Shown here: positions 1-12,705 of the stretch, in pieces
Layout of the letters: each line of letters begins with the position of its first letter
How positions within the stretch are numbered: position 1 is the first letter of the stretch
Assembly (NCBI RefSeq): GCF_040412425.1
Contig: NC_089795.1
Coordinates: 82,083,663-82,147,662, forward strand
Direction of reading: 5' to 3'
Length of the DNA: 64,000 bases
Origin: Macrobrachium rosenbergii
Taxonomy: Eukaryota; Arthropoda; Malacostraca; Decapoda; Palaemonidae
The notes under the pieces: generated by a model
Seen by the model: only the letters and a program-made list of their open reading frames with translations
What the model was told of the DNA's origin: nothing
Databases searched by the model: none
Program-made: the position numbers and the translations under genes

Positions 1-1936
1 AAACTCATCATCAGGCTGAAAAACCGACAAGGATGAGAATCAATAAAATTACAATAAAATGAATTGTCATAATAAATCTTCAGCAAAAATACTCAACGAA
101 ATATATAAATGAACAAGTAATACAAAACTAAAAAGGGTGAGACGTAAAATAACGAAAAATTAAAAACACAAACATAAAAATATGAAAATAAAGCTAAAGT
201 GAAATGTAAACAAACTACCACTACAAAGTAAAATATTTAACGACCTAATTGAATACCTACTGAAATTACTAACGATAGCTAGTTGAATACCAGACGAGTT
301 GTTGTTCAATTCCGGCTTCATCTTTTTAATAGTCAGCGACTCTGAAACTAAAAGGTCCAGTCTATTTGAACAAAAAGACAATACCCGAAAAATCCAGGTC
401 AGAAAGGATGGTCCTGTGCTAAACTGTGTTCTCTAATGGCAGAAAAGGTGGTTTGGAAAGGGGAAACCTAGTTCTAATAGAAAAGACCTCTGTGTTCCAA
501 AAATTCTGTGTCTGAGCCAGCGGGAACAGGATCCCACATTATCGCAGACCACACTGAACAAGTGAACAAGTAAACGACACAGGAATTAAGGTCCACAGGC
601 AGAGCAGGCTTTCTCTCAAAAGTGATCTTATTGTAAAGGATTACAGAAAACAAACCGAAAAACTGATTTGAGGGAAACAATGCTTAAGTATTTCTTGTAA
701 CTTTTTTTGGACCATATAGCTACTATGACCAAGGTAAGTCAATTTAATGTACTTTACATCTTTACTAGCAGTACTGTACACCGGTCTGGGACAAAACTTT
801 TCATTTACAAATTTTTTCAGAACTTTGTAAAATACAAAAATGGGATATGAGTTTTCAGAAAAATAATTCTGGAGAAAACCATATTTTGATGAAATAAATT
901 AAAAGTCACAACAAAACATTGTAGGTTATATTAATCAAAGTGCGTATTGGGTTCATCTTTATACAACTTTTGGCGAAAAACTGAGGTAATTCAATCCCAA
1001 AGCCAAAAAAGTACTTTTCCTATAAACAAAGGTCTCAAATTTTGCCACTATTTCTGTATACCTGTACATCTAAAAGGACAACTTATTATCCTGTTCCGTC
1101 TCACAAGTAAAAAAATGTTAGGGTGACGAGAATTAAAATATTCAAAAAACAAATCAACATGTGATAATTCCTTAAACACAAGGAAAGTATCATCTACATA
1201 CCTACGGTAATACAAAGGTTTGAAAGCAATAGGGCATTCAGACATCCGAATCCTTTCCCTCAAATCAGTTTCCGGTTTGTTTTCTGTAATCCTTTTACAA
1301 TAAGATCACTTTTGAGAGAGAAGCCTACTCTGCCTGTGGACCTTAATTCCTGTGTCGTTTTACTTGTTCACTTGTTCGCAGTGTGGTCTGCGATACGTGG
1401 GATCTAGTTCCCCGCTGGCAGAGACACAGAATTTTGGAACACTTAGGTCTTTCTATTAGAACTAGGTTTCCTTTCCAAACCACCCTTTTCTGCCATTAGA
1501 GAACACAGTTTAGCTTTGGGACCATCCTTTCACTGACCTGGATTATCGGGTACTGTCTTTTTGTTCAAATAGACTGACCTTTTAGTTTCAGAGTCGCTGA
1601 CTATTAAAAAGATGAAGCCAGAATTGAATAACAACTCGTCTGGTATTCAACTAGCTATCGTGTAATTTCTTCAAGTAGGTACTCAATTAGGTCGTTAAAT
1701 ATTTTACTTTGTGAGTGGTAGTTTGTTTACATTTCACTTTAGTTTTATTTTCATATTTTTATGTTTGTGTTTTTAATTTTTCGTTATTTTACGTCTCACC
1801 TTTTAGTTTGTATTTACTTGTTCATTTTATATATTTCTTTAGTATTTTTGCTGAAGATTTATTATGACAATTCATTTTATTGTAATTTTATTGATTCTCA
1901 TCCTTGTCGGTTTTTTCAGCCTGATGATGAGTTTTA
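1..1936 (-). mobile_element. Penelope-like retroelement remnant in a long inverted repeat
   Basis: Bases 1-676 and about 1255-1934 are reverse complements of each other with few differences, separated by a ~580-bp loop; the left arm may continue beyond the window. On the minus strand a reverse transcriptase piece (1263 to 1048) carries RRYVDDTF with the catalytic YVDD at 1189-1200. Further along the same strand, within the left arm, are CVVYLFTC (near 581-558) and, from 381 downwards, a segment with SESLTIKKMKPELNN. These resemble the GIY-YIG endonuclease that follows the reverse transcriptase in Penelope-like elements. The right arm repeats the endonuclease end on the plus strand, including CGLRYVGS. 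Frames are broken by shifts and stops, so the copy is dead. Inverted terminal duplications are known for Penelope elements. The class assignment is from motif memory and is fairly secure; the exact ends are not. Confidence 0.72.
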
Positions 1937-2005
1937 TACCTCGGAAAGCTCGTACAACAAAGAAATGTTCTTCCTGGTCTTTGGCAATATTATTTATCAT
2001 TATAA

Positions 2006-2054
<49 letters not shown>
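2006..2054. repeat. (TA)n microsatellite
   Basis: A pure TA dinucleotide run starting about 70 bases after the right arm of the Penelope-like inverted repeat. The short open frames across it are artefacts of the dinucleotide. Confidence 0.97.
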
Positions 2055-2057
<3 letters not shown>

Positions 2058-2259
2058 GTGTGGGTGTACGAGATATTTCCCCAATCGCATGTTCCCCCTT
2101 AGGAGGGGCGGCACTAGTAGGGTACAATCTTTCGATTTCCAAAAATTCTTTTGGGGGTGAGGTTGCTAGCCCTAAGCCATTTTACTGACCTCTACCAACG
2201 CTGGTACCCAGTTACTGTTGGGTGAACTGGTGGGTGATGAATTGGCCGAATCATATGTG

Positions 2260-2266
<7 letters not shown>

Positions 2267-2326
<60 letters not shown>
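2267..2326. repeat. (TA)n microsatellite
   Basis: A pure TA run preceded by a short GTGTGTGT stretch. The ~210 bp between this and the previous run is unique-looking, and the following ~480 bp is AT-rich with no gene signal. Confidence 0.97.
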
Positions 2327-2332
<6 letters not shown>

Positions 2333-2815
2333 AACTAAAAACCAATTACATTCTTGCATAGCAGCATGAATAGCTTACCATGTACGTAGTACAATACACG
2401 TGTACCACCTGATATTTTTAACACCTGGCTAGCACAAACATGAATTGCGTCATCATCAAAAATCAGTACGGGAAACCGTGGACATTTTTTCTTTAATATA
2501 AAAGTACGGTACACTTTGGGGAGGTTGAATCAGAACATTTCCTTACCAAATAACCTTAATAGACTTTTGACATTAACAACATAAAGCAGGGCATTTTGAA
2601 AAAGGAAAAACTACTTTTGTTATTGTAGAAAAACTTCATGTTATCTCGTGACAGATATCAATACATATTAATATGTGTAACTAATATTCGGGAGAATGCA
2701 TCTTTCTAATATCCCTATTAATGTTCATAAATACATCTAAAACGCAACAAAGATTATTTACTGTAGACTTTCACTATCCGTTACCACCTGACTGAACATA
2801 TCGCCTGGTGAAATA

Positions 2816-3010
2816 TGTTGGCCCAGCGTTCGACTCTCCAATCGGCCAATGAAGGATTAGAAGAATTTATTTCTGGTGATAGAAATTCATAATATGGTTC
2901 GGATTCCACAATAAGCTATAGGTCCCGTTGCTAGGTAACCAGTTGGTTCTTAGCCACGTAAAATAAATCTAATCCTTCGGGCCACCCCTAGGAGAGCTGT
3001 TAACTTTTTG
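2816..3010. repeat. Decapod SINE-like interspersed repeat
   Basis: This stretch runs from a segment reading CGACTCTCCAATCGGCCAAT through GGTTCGGATTCCACAATAAG to TAACCAGTTGGTTCTTAGCC and CCTAGGAGAGCTGTTAA. I recognise this word order as a repeat widespread in decapod genomic sequence. It has no open frame. Related endings with the phrase CAGTGATCTGGTTAAACTA occur near 22880 and, more weakly, near 24105. Identification is from memory of the family. Confidence 0.55.
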
Positions 3011-4300
3011 TAATATAACCCATGGTTCTGGAACACATGTGAAATTCAAAAAATCTAAGCTCATCAACGTTCAGGTAATGTTCTCCTTTCTTATTTCAGA
3101 ACTGAATCACACATTCTAAGTCAGATGAAAGATAGCAAATTGTATTTATGCAAACCATTTCCATGGTACTAGAGCATTGAAACTAAGGCACTCAACGTGA
3201 AGATCTCATTTTTGCCCGTTTTCGTTCAAATAACATCCAAGATTTGACTGCTATCCATCGTATGGTCATGGTATTTCATAACATTGGATTTCCTACGCAC
3301 ATATTACTTTCTATATGAAAATGTGTTAATACTATTAGTACCACTTTTACATTCGCTTCTCGTATGTAAAAGAAGGAAGATTATGGTGATAAAAAGTGAA
3401 GTACTTGAAGTTTCTATAAAATTTACATACGTTCAAAAGCCATTCGACGAAACACACGAGGCACACAATATCTCCGTATTATTTTACTGGTCAGTGGTTT
3501 GTCAGGCTAATTACATGCAAGCCAGGAAGAAACAAAACAAATGCATTTCTTACTTAAAATGTTTTTGGCTACTTTATAACTAAGGAAATGGGTACGCTGT
3601 GCAATAGATTCCAAATTATCTTTCCTTGTGCAATAAACATACATCAGGAAACATACGAAAATTGCCGTGCAATTGAATGAGCTTGAAGAACTTGCAAGAA
3701 GACAAACTGTACTTTGAATTAACACCACTTAACATACATGGTTATTACCCGAGATTGCAACCAACTCCGATAAGCTTGAGAAAAAGTAGGCACATAATAT
3801 GATCTCAGGCAATACTGCGATTGCCAACGTAGCAGTTGACTGCCGCGCTCTCACTAACAACAGTTTCAAAAGTCCTTGTACGCGATTATTTTAAATACTA
3901 AACTTGGTTATCTTGAAACTTCTTTGTTAATATGATCTCGGGGACACTCACTTCTTGAAGCGACTAGGTTCACTTGACGACTCGTCCATATTAGGTTCGA
4001 TTTTTTGAATGGAAGCGTCGACAAGTCCACCTGGTAAGTTCGTTTGCCGTAATCACAGTGGGACGAAACAAACCCGTCAGCCTCTTGACGCCTTATTCTG
4101 CCAGTTTTCCTTATGTGACGTCTCTGCCATTTACATTTGTGCCGTAGCTTTTTTATGTAACTGGGCGGTTGTCAAATAACATTTAAACAAAGCTACAGGA
4201 TCAGTACGATAATTACAATTGGCTAATTCTTTCTCGTTTACATATATGGTAAATGGCAACTCAAACAGCCAGCGAGACACATGTTCAGATGGACGAAACA
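3011..4300. other. Intergenic, nothing recognised
   Basis: AT-rich sequence with only short frames. No splice-flanked conserved exon, RNA gene or transposon motif was seen. Confidence 0.5.
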
Positions 4301-4310
4301 GATGTGTTTC

Positions 4311-4333
4311 TCTCTCTCTCTCTCTCTCTCTCA
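4311..4333. repeat. (TC)n microsatellite
   Basis: A short pure TC run. Confidence 0.9.
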
Positions 4334-4921
4334 GTAAGTGCGTGTTTACGAATGCTTATGTAGTATATATAGAAAAAATCATGTATCTTTCATATTACAG
4401 CGCATATCTTATTACACTAAGATACTACTTGGAAATATGTAAAACAAACTAATTCTGATCGTGGTAGTTTTTTGACCTGCAAGCTTCTTACTTGCATACA
4501 GATTATCATGAGCAAGATGATACCACTGGAGTGCCTTTAAGAGAATGAAGTATTCAGTCGTTATTGCACTTGCTAAGACATTAAATGTTGTTTGTCAGGC
4601 AGCTCAGGCGTTCAGGATGAACGACATCAAGATGAAAAGAATATGGCCAGCTAATCTAAGGTCACGAAATGGTGGTGCTTGAGTCTGTCCATGTAATATT
4701 TATCCAACGACTAACATAGGATCTCAGTGAAATTTTATGGAACAATTGGACAAAGAAAGAACTGACTGGACTTCAAATCGAATGTTAACCCGCATGTGGA
4801 TAAGTGTTTTTTATATGGGGCGGTTGAGAGGGGGTGGGCGTTGTTGGCGTAGTCATCCGTTTTCCGAATGCTTTTTAGATTCAGAAATTTCGCCCATGCC
4901 TCCTCGCGCTATCGGTCAAAA

Positions 4922-4987
4922 CACGAATTTAATATATATACATGCATACATACGTATATGTATATATGGACATATACATATATGTAT

Positions 4988-5043
<56 letters not shown>

Positions 5044-5125
5044 TGGCACAGGGATGTAAAACCCTATCACCTATCTTTGGGAGGTGCAATCTGGCGGCAA
5101 ATTGGGTACAGGGGAAAACTTTTAG

Positions 5126-5190
<65 letters not shown>
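4922..5190. repeat. Compound (TA)n / (TG)n microsatellite cluster
   Basis: TA-rich sequence leads into a pure TA run at about 4989-5042. A ~85-bp non-repetitive island follows, then a TA run at 5130-5156 that passes directly into a TG run up to 5189. The open frames here are dinucleotide artefacts. Confidence 0.95.
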
Positions 5191-6122
5191 GTTTAGATAG
5201 TTGTCTTATGAAACTACTTTTAAAGTTATTTATTTAATAATTTTTTGCTTTCCTTTTATAATTTATTACAGCGTCAATAACCTAGGTGTTTGTAACGCCA
5301 GTTTTAGTAGCTATAATCAATCAATCAATCTTCCAAACAAGTGTCTTCATATTGTACCAGAATTAGAAATAGCAATTATTCGCTATAATTCCCTGTAAAT
5401 AACCGCACATCACTGATGACGCATTAACGCCAGTTACTGTCCTATCAAAGACGGTCCTCTTTCTAAGAACATCTGAGTCACCTTGACAACTCACCCAATT
5501 TCCGAGCATGTGGCTACTTAAATTAGCCGAGGTAAAGGCCCGGTGTTAATACTGGGAATCTCATTATTTTTTAGAGAAGAATGGAATAGCTAAGGATATA
5601 TTGAAGGGACTCATGCCACAGTCGATATAATAAGAGATTAAATAGCAGTCTAGTGTTTCTGTTGGGGCTCTAGTGGAATAAATAAGATCAATTCTATTTC
5701 ATTTAAAGGATGACGTATTATCACAAAACAGCGTGGTACTTTGATACCCTACGCTTCGGCGAGCTAGGCGTATAAATTAGTTTGTAACGGTTTGCCAGTG
5801 TGACGTCAGCACGAAGTACCTCAATTCAGAACCGCTCTTCAAGTTTATTTTTTCCTTCTTTTAACCAAAGACCTGTTGATATTTCTGTCTGGAACGGCGT
5901 CACACGTAAATAATATTTGTTTGATATCCTATGATAAAATATAGCCATACCTCATTAAGGTACATGGAACTGAAGGCTCGTAATGTTTATTTCAAATGAG
6001 AATTTCTCTTTGGTTTATGTTTACTGGTAAGCAAGATATTTCAGGCATAGCATACAAGAAAAAATTCGGTTAATTGCCGTCGAACGATAGGAAAGAGCAC
6101 GTCATCAGATGAGTTCGTAGTG

Positions 6123-6158
<36 letters not shown>

Positions 6159-7430
6159 ACTTTGTGCTGAATTACCATCAAGAGTCAACAGACCCATGCT
6201 GGTAATGAAATGAGTTACCAACTGAAACGTAACTTATGTCATGACGACACTACCTACTATTAAATTTAACTTTAGGTAGAATCTTCAAGAGTCTCATTTA
6301 TTATCCACAAAACATCACAGCGGTCCTCTTTCGTGCCAAGAACTCTTTCCCTGCGTTCGTTTTCCCTACCGTATCTCATATAGCCCGCCATCCCTGAAGC
6401 TGCAGGGCTAACTCGTCATCCGGTGTTAACCCCTATTTCATTTTCCTACACCCTTTTTCTCTCTTGTCTAGGGTACATGAAAGTTCACTGACTCTGGCCT
6501 TATCATTCATTATAAATGAAAACCCACGAAAGTTCATTGGCAATGATAATAGGCCACAAAGGCTTCAAACGCTCATTACTTGTAAAAATAAATGCTGCAA
6601 GTGTTCATTGTAAATTAGTTAGTTATAAATGATTTGTTTAACCAGACCTCTGAACTCTTTTAGGGTTCTTCTCGGGCTGGGATCATTGTAAATTAAAAAA
6701 GGCTACAATGTTCATCCATAATTGCTTATGTATTTACTTTCTCGCACATAATTACATCTATTCCCTTATCAGGAACTCTTTATCTTGAATAACATTATAC
6801 AAACAAATGTGCAAAAAGAACATATTTAAGGTTTTTGACTAACAGAGTAACTCGTGGAAACAGTCAGTAAGCTATTAACTGGTTACTCACTCAGGATATC
6901 GTCCAGGTTTGGTTGTTTCCAAGTGTAATGGGAGTCTCAGCTCTGCAGCATTCATTCTCAACACACAACAAGTCTTTATCACTCAGTGAGGTTCATGACA
7001 GTGAGGTTCATGAACTTTTAATGTCGTTCCATTTTTATATTCCACGATATGAGGATCAGCACAACACCAAAATTCACCAGATTTACGGGTTAAACAAATC
7101 TTTGAATGATCTGAAGTGATTAGGTATAAGCTATCACACCCCAATAAAACGCACTGTGGTCTCAAAAAGTTTAAAAAGTACATGTCTGAGTACAAAGTTC
7201 ATAAATGATAATCTTGAGAAAGATAAGATATTTTACCATCGTCTTATTTCATAGTTAATCGTATGGAATTATCATTTTGCTAAGTATTTGTCTGTCGATG
7301 GGCAATTTTAATGATCATCAAAAGTACATTGTTCAGTACTTAATTTAAAAATATACGCCTAAAAATGACTAATGCAAATCAATGTAAGGTTGAACTGCCA
7401 TACGCGGAGGTAAACTTTTGAACTTCGTAC
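5191..7430. other. Intergenic, with a (GA)n run
   Basis: AT-rich intergenic sequence with a GA dinucleotide run at 6125-6153. No coding signal was found. Confidence 0.5.
5801..5808. promoter_or_regulatory. Full palindromic CRE motif TGACGTCA
   Basis: An exact TGACGTCA octamer, the CREB/ATF consensus, lies ~30 bases after a TATAAA-containing stretch (GGCGTATAAATTAG). No gene start is recognisable nearby, so function is unproven. Confidence 0.3.
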
Positions 7431-7433
7431 AGC

Positions 7434-7836
7434 AATTCACTCATTGTATCCATAATCCGGTGTTAATAATCACATGGGTACAAGATACGATTAAATGTGA
7501 AACCACGAACATTCTCCTTATATTACAGATTTCATGGATAGAGGAGTTTCTCATCTGTCAATTGTTTAGACATCTACACTTGTTGACAGATATTTGACAG
7601 ATCGCGCTGATTTTAATTTCTCTAGTTTAATTCATACATTAATTTACTGCTTGTATCCACAAATCCGGGTGTTAATGAATACCAGGTAACAAGAGAAGTT
7701 AAAATCTGCAACCACGAACATTCTCATATTACATAACAGATTTCTTGGACTGGAAGACTTCGCACTGTCAGTTGTTAGACATTTACAGTTGCTGATAAAC
7801 ATTTGTCTGACAGATTACGCTGATTGTGATTTATCA
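7434..7836 (+). repeat. Diverged ~207-bp tandem duplication
   Basis: Two adjacent copies (about 7434-7617 and 7637-7836) share a series of blocks in the same order: TGTATCCA-AATCCGG, GTGTTAAT, AACCACGAACATTCTC, TATTACA-AGATTTC-TGGA, CTGTCA-TTGTT-AGACAT and TTTG-CAGAT-CGCTGATT. The offset is ~207 bp and divergence is considerable. It may be an old satellite fragment or two nested copies of a transposon piece. Confidence 0.75.
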
Positions 7837-7839
7837 GAG

Positions 7840-9450
7840 ATACCATTAAATGAGACGTTGTCAAGTTAACTTTGCCCTGCCCTTTGTTGCTTCATACATG
7901 TCACTGGGTCGCCATCCTTCATGACCCTTGAAATAATAAAGCAAATAAATATTTTTTCAACTTCATGAGCTATTCATGCGTGAAAGAGATATCGTTATAG
8001 TAATCAGTGCTGAAAGAGAATAAGATTTTAAGGAAACTTACCTCACACTCACAGAGAGGGGAGGGGAACTGTGTACGCAGAAGTCATAAAGGCGTAAGCT
8101 TGGGCGTAGGAACTGCATGTGGAAAATACACATTGGCCATGGCTGTTGTTATGGTTTACGTAAAGGCTGGTAGTCGTAGGGCACGCGGGCTTCTTAAATT
8201 GGTTGGATAACTTTGACAGTTCGTAACTCTCCTACTGAAGGTGTTGAAGAACAGTGGTAGTCAGTATCTCAGATAAAGGTATGAATACAACCTCTCAACA
8301 AACACTTAACTTCATACATTTCCTGTTAGGCCTATTGACTTATGCAACGGCTAACCCAAGCTCTATTGTGATTCACATACCTAGCATCCAGTCATTGGTA
8401 TTCAATCATTTTGTGGTACCATAGCGTTTTTCTGCGATTGCCCTCAAAAATAACAATGAAAAATACCCAGAATACAAGAGAAGCTCCTGGAAAGGTATAG
8501 GCCTAGCGTAGGAGGCGACGTTGCTAAGGTAGACACCCTGCAGGAAATACTTACCTTAACCATTAAGCATATAGCGGATTTCTCACCGGAAATATTATAT
8601 TCCTGCCTTTATCCAAGTGCAGTATCTTGGCCAGGTCTATTCTCACTTAAATTTTGAATTGGGAGCGAATGCAGAGCGAGGGGTCATGGCTACTGTAGAG
8701 GGAATATGACCTAACCAGACTTACCTTTACCTAACCAGACCTCGGATGCCGTTGCCCTAACCTGGCCAGGGGGTGGAGGCTTCTGCCCCTGGACCTCTCT
8801 TAAGTCATAAATGGCATAGGCCTAGGCTTATTTCCCTAACCACTGGACAAACTCGGTAGAGAATGTTATTTTTCCAGCTGTTTGGCTAATGAGACTTATC
8901 CTATGGTTTACAGTAATGGGTAATTTTCACCCAACTGCTGGATGATGACCCTTGATATTGTACAGTATATCATTACTCAGCTCCTGAGTGAAAGAAGTTG
9001 TCATTTTCCCCAAGTATTGAATTAAATGTTGAGCTTAGGAAGTTTCTGTAATCCTTTAAATGTATACAATATTTATCTCTCAACTAAACATTAATGATAA
9101 TAAGGTTCATTATGTGTATTATGCAGTTAGCCTAAGGTAATAGGGTGTGTGTAAAGTAGATGCCTTAAAATTATTTAGAGAATTTGGTCAAGATATAATT
9201 AGTGGAGATTTGTGAGCTTGTCTGGAAATTCTTGTTTATTGAGGAATCACTAAATAAATTATTAAAAAACATGTGGTAATAATTTATTTATGGTTCAGTT
9301 TAAGAATTCAAGAAAAAAAGTTGAAAACTATTAACAGCTGTAACAATACTGTACTGTAGTTGGGTAGTTCTGAGTGGGCCTTTTGGAATTTGTAAGATTA
9401 GTCCATTTCTTTGTATTGTATCCTTTCTGAATTATAGCCTCTGTTCACAG
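7840..9450 (+). other. Upstream flank of the photolyase gene
   Basis: The 5' flank contains a relatively CpG-bearing segment at about 8460-8830. A splice acceptor-like CTGTTCACAG ends at 9450, followed by an in-frame stop (9453-9455) upstream of the start codon. An unlocated non-coding first exon within this flank is therefore likely. No TATA box or defined promoter could be assigned. Confidence 0.35.
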
Positions 9451-9506
9451 ATTGAATCAACAGTGGATATTGTTGGCTGTACAACAAAAGAAAAATTATA
9501 TATAAA

Positions 9507-9602
9507 ATGGCACCAACAGAAGATGAACCAACTTCAAAGAAGCAAAAGGTTGATGGAGTTGACTTAGACATTCTGTCACGTGTTGAAGAGGAAAGAAAGA
9601 AT
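9507..9602 (+). CDS. phr: Photolyase exon 1
   Basis: It encodes the first 32 residues, beginning [17 protein letters not shown]. This is a charged, lysine-containing leader that could serve nuclear targeting (SKKQK). It ends in phase 0 at a GTAAGC donor. The 5' boundary of the transcribed exon is probably 9451, at an acceptor-like site. Confidence 0.85.
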
Positions 9603-12600
9603 GTAAGCATGTGTGTTTAGAATTCATGTTTTTTTCAAAATTTGAGTGCTTTTAAATTTAACAGAAACCTAAAACTAAGAGGTAGCTGTGGTCTTACCAT
9701 ATTCAGAAGTTCTTTACGAGACAAAAGGAAACCAATTAATGATTTGAGGTTAAGTCATTTTGTTCCTTGATAAGCCCTAATATTATATGTGCTACATCTA
9801 TGCTTTAGGCAGGAGAAGACATCTTGGATTTCAAATTCAACAAGAAACGTGTCGAAATGATCAGTGAAGCTTCAGACGTACCTGAAGATAGCCAGGGGAT
9901 CGTGTACTGGATGTGTCGTGATCAGAGGGTGCAAGGTGTGTAGAGGAAAAGTTTTTTCTTTATTGCAACATACTTTTCTGGAATTTTGTTGTATTAGTAT
10001 CACCAGGTAGTATATAACCTCCTCCTCTGCAGTTTTGACTTTGGGCCATGTTACTCTTCTTTAAATCTGGGATAATTTTATGTTGACAATTAAAATTTTT
10101 CTTCAACTAAAAGATCACTTTAAGAAAACTTGAATGAATTGAATTGAATTCTGTAACCTTTGGCATTTTTTTTTATTCTTAAGGGAATTACATTAACCAA
10201 ACTCATGCAGTTCCAATTGTCATTTCTTTATGTGGAATTTTTTTTTTAGTAGTGGAAAAACCTTAGCTGTTAGAGACAACAAATGATTATTATATAGGTG
10301 TTTGCCCTTCACAATGGTTTTATAATGAAAAAGGTGGCTGGAGGTGGAAGAAAAGGTTTATATTGAAAGTCAACACACTTAGAATATGCAGATGATGCTG
10401 TTGTAATCAGTAAAACACCACAAAATTTACAGAGAATGCTTGATAGAATGCATAATACATCTAGAGAAAAGGAACTCTTAATCTAAGAAAACAGAAGTAA
10501 TGAGGACATGGTATGCACAAAGGCAGGAAGTAATATTTGATGGAGCAAGGATGAAATGAGGTTGAATCTTTTAAATATTTAGGAACAATGATCCTTCAAC
10601 ACTGCAGTTCTCTTGAGTTGGAAAATAGTGAAATCATAAAATAGGCAGAGTAAACAATGGGCAAGCCAATTAAGATTTGGAAATCAGATTATACATCTGT
10701 ATTGCTATACAGGCATGAATCATGGTATGGCACTGAAAGTACTGTACATTATATTTAAAACTTTTTTGATTTGGAAGTACAGTAAATGCTTTTATTTACT
10801 ATGCTTATGGAGTGAGCACCTAACATTAGGTGTAATGATCTTGTAATGAAATAATTTTAAGACAGAATGCTTATATTTATATTTCAAGAAAGAAAATTCT
10901 AATGTTCTTTTGATTCTAATTTTATCAGGAAACAGGGTTGGTAAATACTGTGTAGTAATGGTAAATACTTTAGTATTCTTACTTTAGTATTCTGTACCTT
11001 TCAGAATAGGGAGTCTAGGGAAAATTCTTCCTGAGGAAGTAACATTTGTTATTAAGAAGATGGCTAATGCTCCTGAATACAATACTGTACATCTCACCAA
11101 ATAGAAAAATTATTGTCTGGCATCACTTTACTGGGCTGGCAGTCTTCACAGTGGAAATTGGCAACTTCAGTTGTCACCAGAAATCAATCAGTCTTCCAAA
11201 GAGAAATCTTTCCATGTACCCTGACAGAGTTGCATCAGTGAGGAATGAGTTGACTTCCAAACCTGAGACATTGTTTGTAAGAACTCCTTAGAAACTGAGA
11301 CAGTGACTGTATCTGTGACAAGGTTAGAATACAACAACAACAACTGAGTTGTCCAAATTTCCTTGTAGCATGTTTTGTCTTGTGTGATCCATTTTAGGTA
11401 TTACTAAAAGTATGTTTGATCATTCCTTTGGTTCCAGCTGCATTGTGTCTTACTTGTAATTAGCCATTTGAGTTTAACCTCCAAATTTATCAGTCTCTTT
11501 ATATCTTGCTCAGGACAGTCCTAGGAGAGTCAAGAAATATGCTTCAGTGGTAGGTGAAACAACTTTTATCGTGATTATTATTATGATATGAGTGGCACAA
11601 CACCACAAAGCAGGAAGGGGCATCATATTATTATTGCTAATTGGTGCCAGGATGTACAGTAAGGCTTCAGTTTACCATAATCTTTGAGTAATCTTTCACT
11701 GTCTGGCAGTTGTTCACCACAATCTATTCAGACATGCTGTCACAAAAAATATTCTGTAAAACACTTAATTTTTTTATTTTGTGTAAAAATGAAAACTTAA
11801 TGTGTAAAAATGGAAACAAAATATGAAAAACCAGAATGTAGTTGATAAGCACACACTTGTACAGTATACAAATAGACAAAGAATTGTCAGTTGCCCTTAA
11901 CTGGACTTTTTAAAGCCAGTGACACTTTATGTATCATCTAAACAAAAAGTAATTGGAATTTAATGGTAGGGAAACTGTAACTGAATATGGTTAATTGTTT
12001 GGGGTAGATGCTAGGTTTTAGTAGACTGAGGGGCTTAGGCAGTCGGTTGCGGTTAATTGTCATACCCCTATTAATAAGTAGTTTAACAAGACCTCTCTGT
12101 CAATTTATAGACTCTCATAGGCTTTGACTAAAGGATATGTTCTCAAATAAATGTGAAAGTTGGACCACACTGAAGAGGTTGGACAACCAGGTAGGAAGAA
12201 ACCTAAAGGAATTGATGAAAATTAAAAAGCAAAAAGAATCATAGCCAAGTCTGTAAGGGTACTCCAAAGAACCCTTAATATATCCCCCTGTAATGTCCCA
12301 TACAAGGCACTCTGTAAACTCTACATCTAATTGGGGTCAGGAGGAACAAGACCATTGAACTTAATACTGTACAGCAGAATTTCTCGGTTTGTTGAACACA
12401 TATCCGAGTACAGAAGGGGAAATAGTTTGAAGGCTTTGATGATTGACAACAAGACAGCTTAACCCTCTAAATGAGAGACACTTGGAAGCCAGGCAATCTG
12501 GAAGCCAAGTAAGACCCATGATCAGGAAAGCTGTAGGGTCCAGGAACTTCAACATGAAGTTTAACAGTAAACTGAATATCTCTGCATGTATTTCACCATG

Positions 12601-12632
12601 TATTATTTATTATGATGATGATGATGATGATG

Positions 12633-12705
<73 letters not shown>

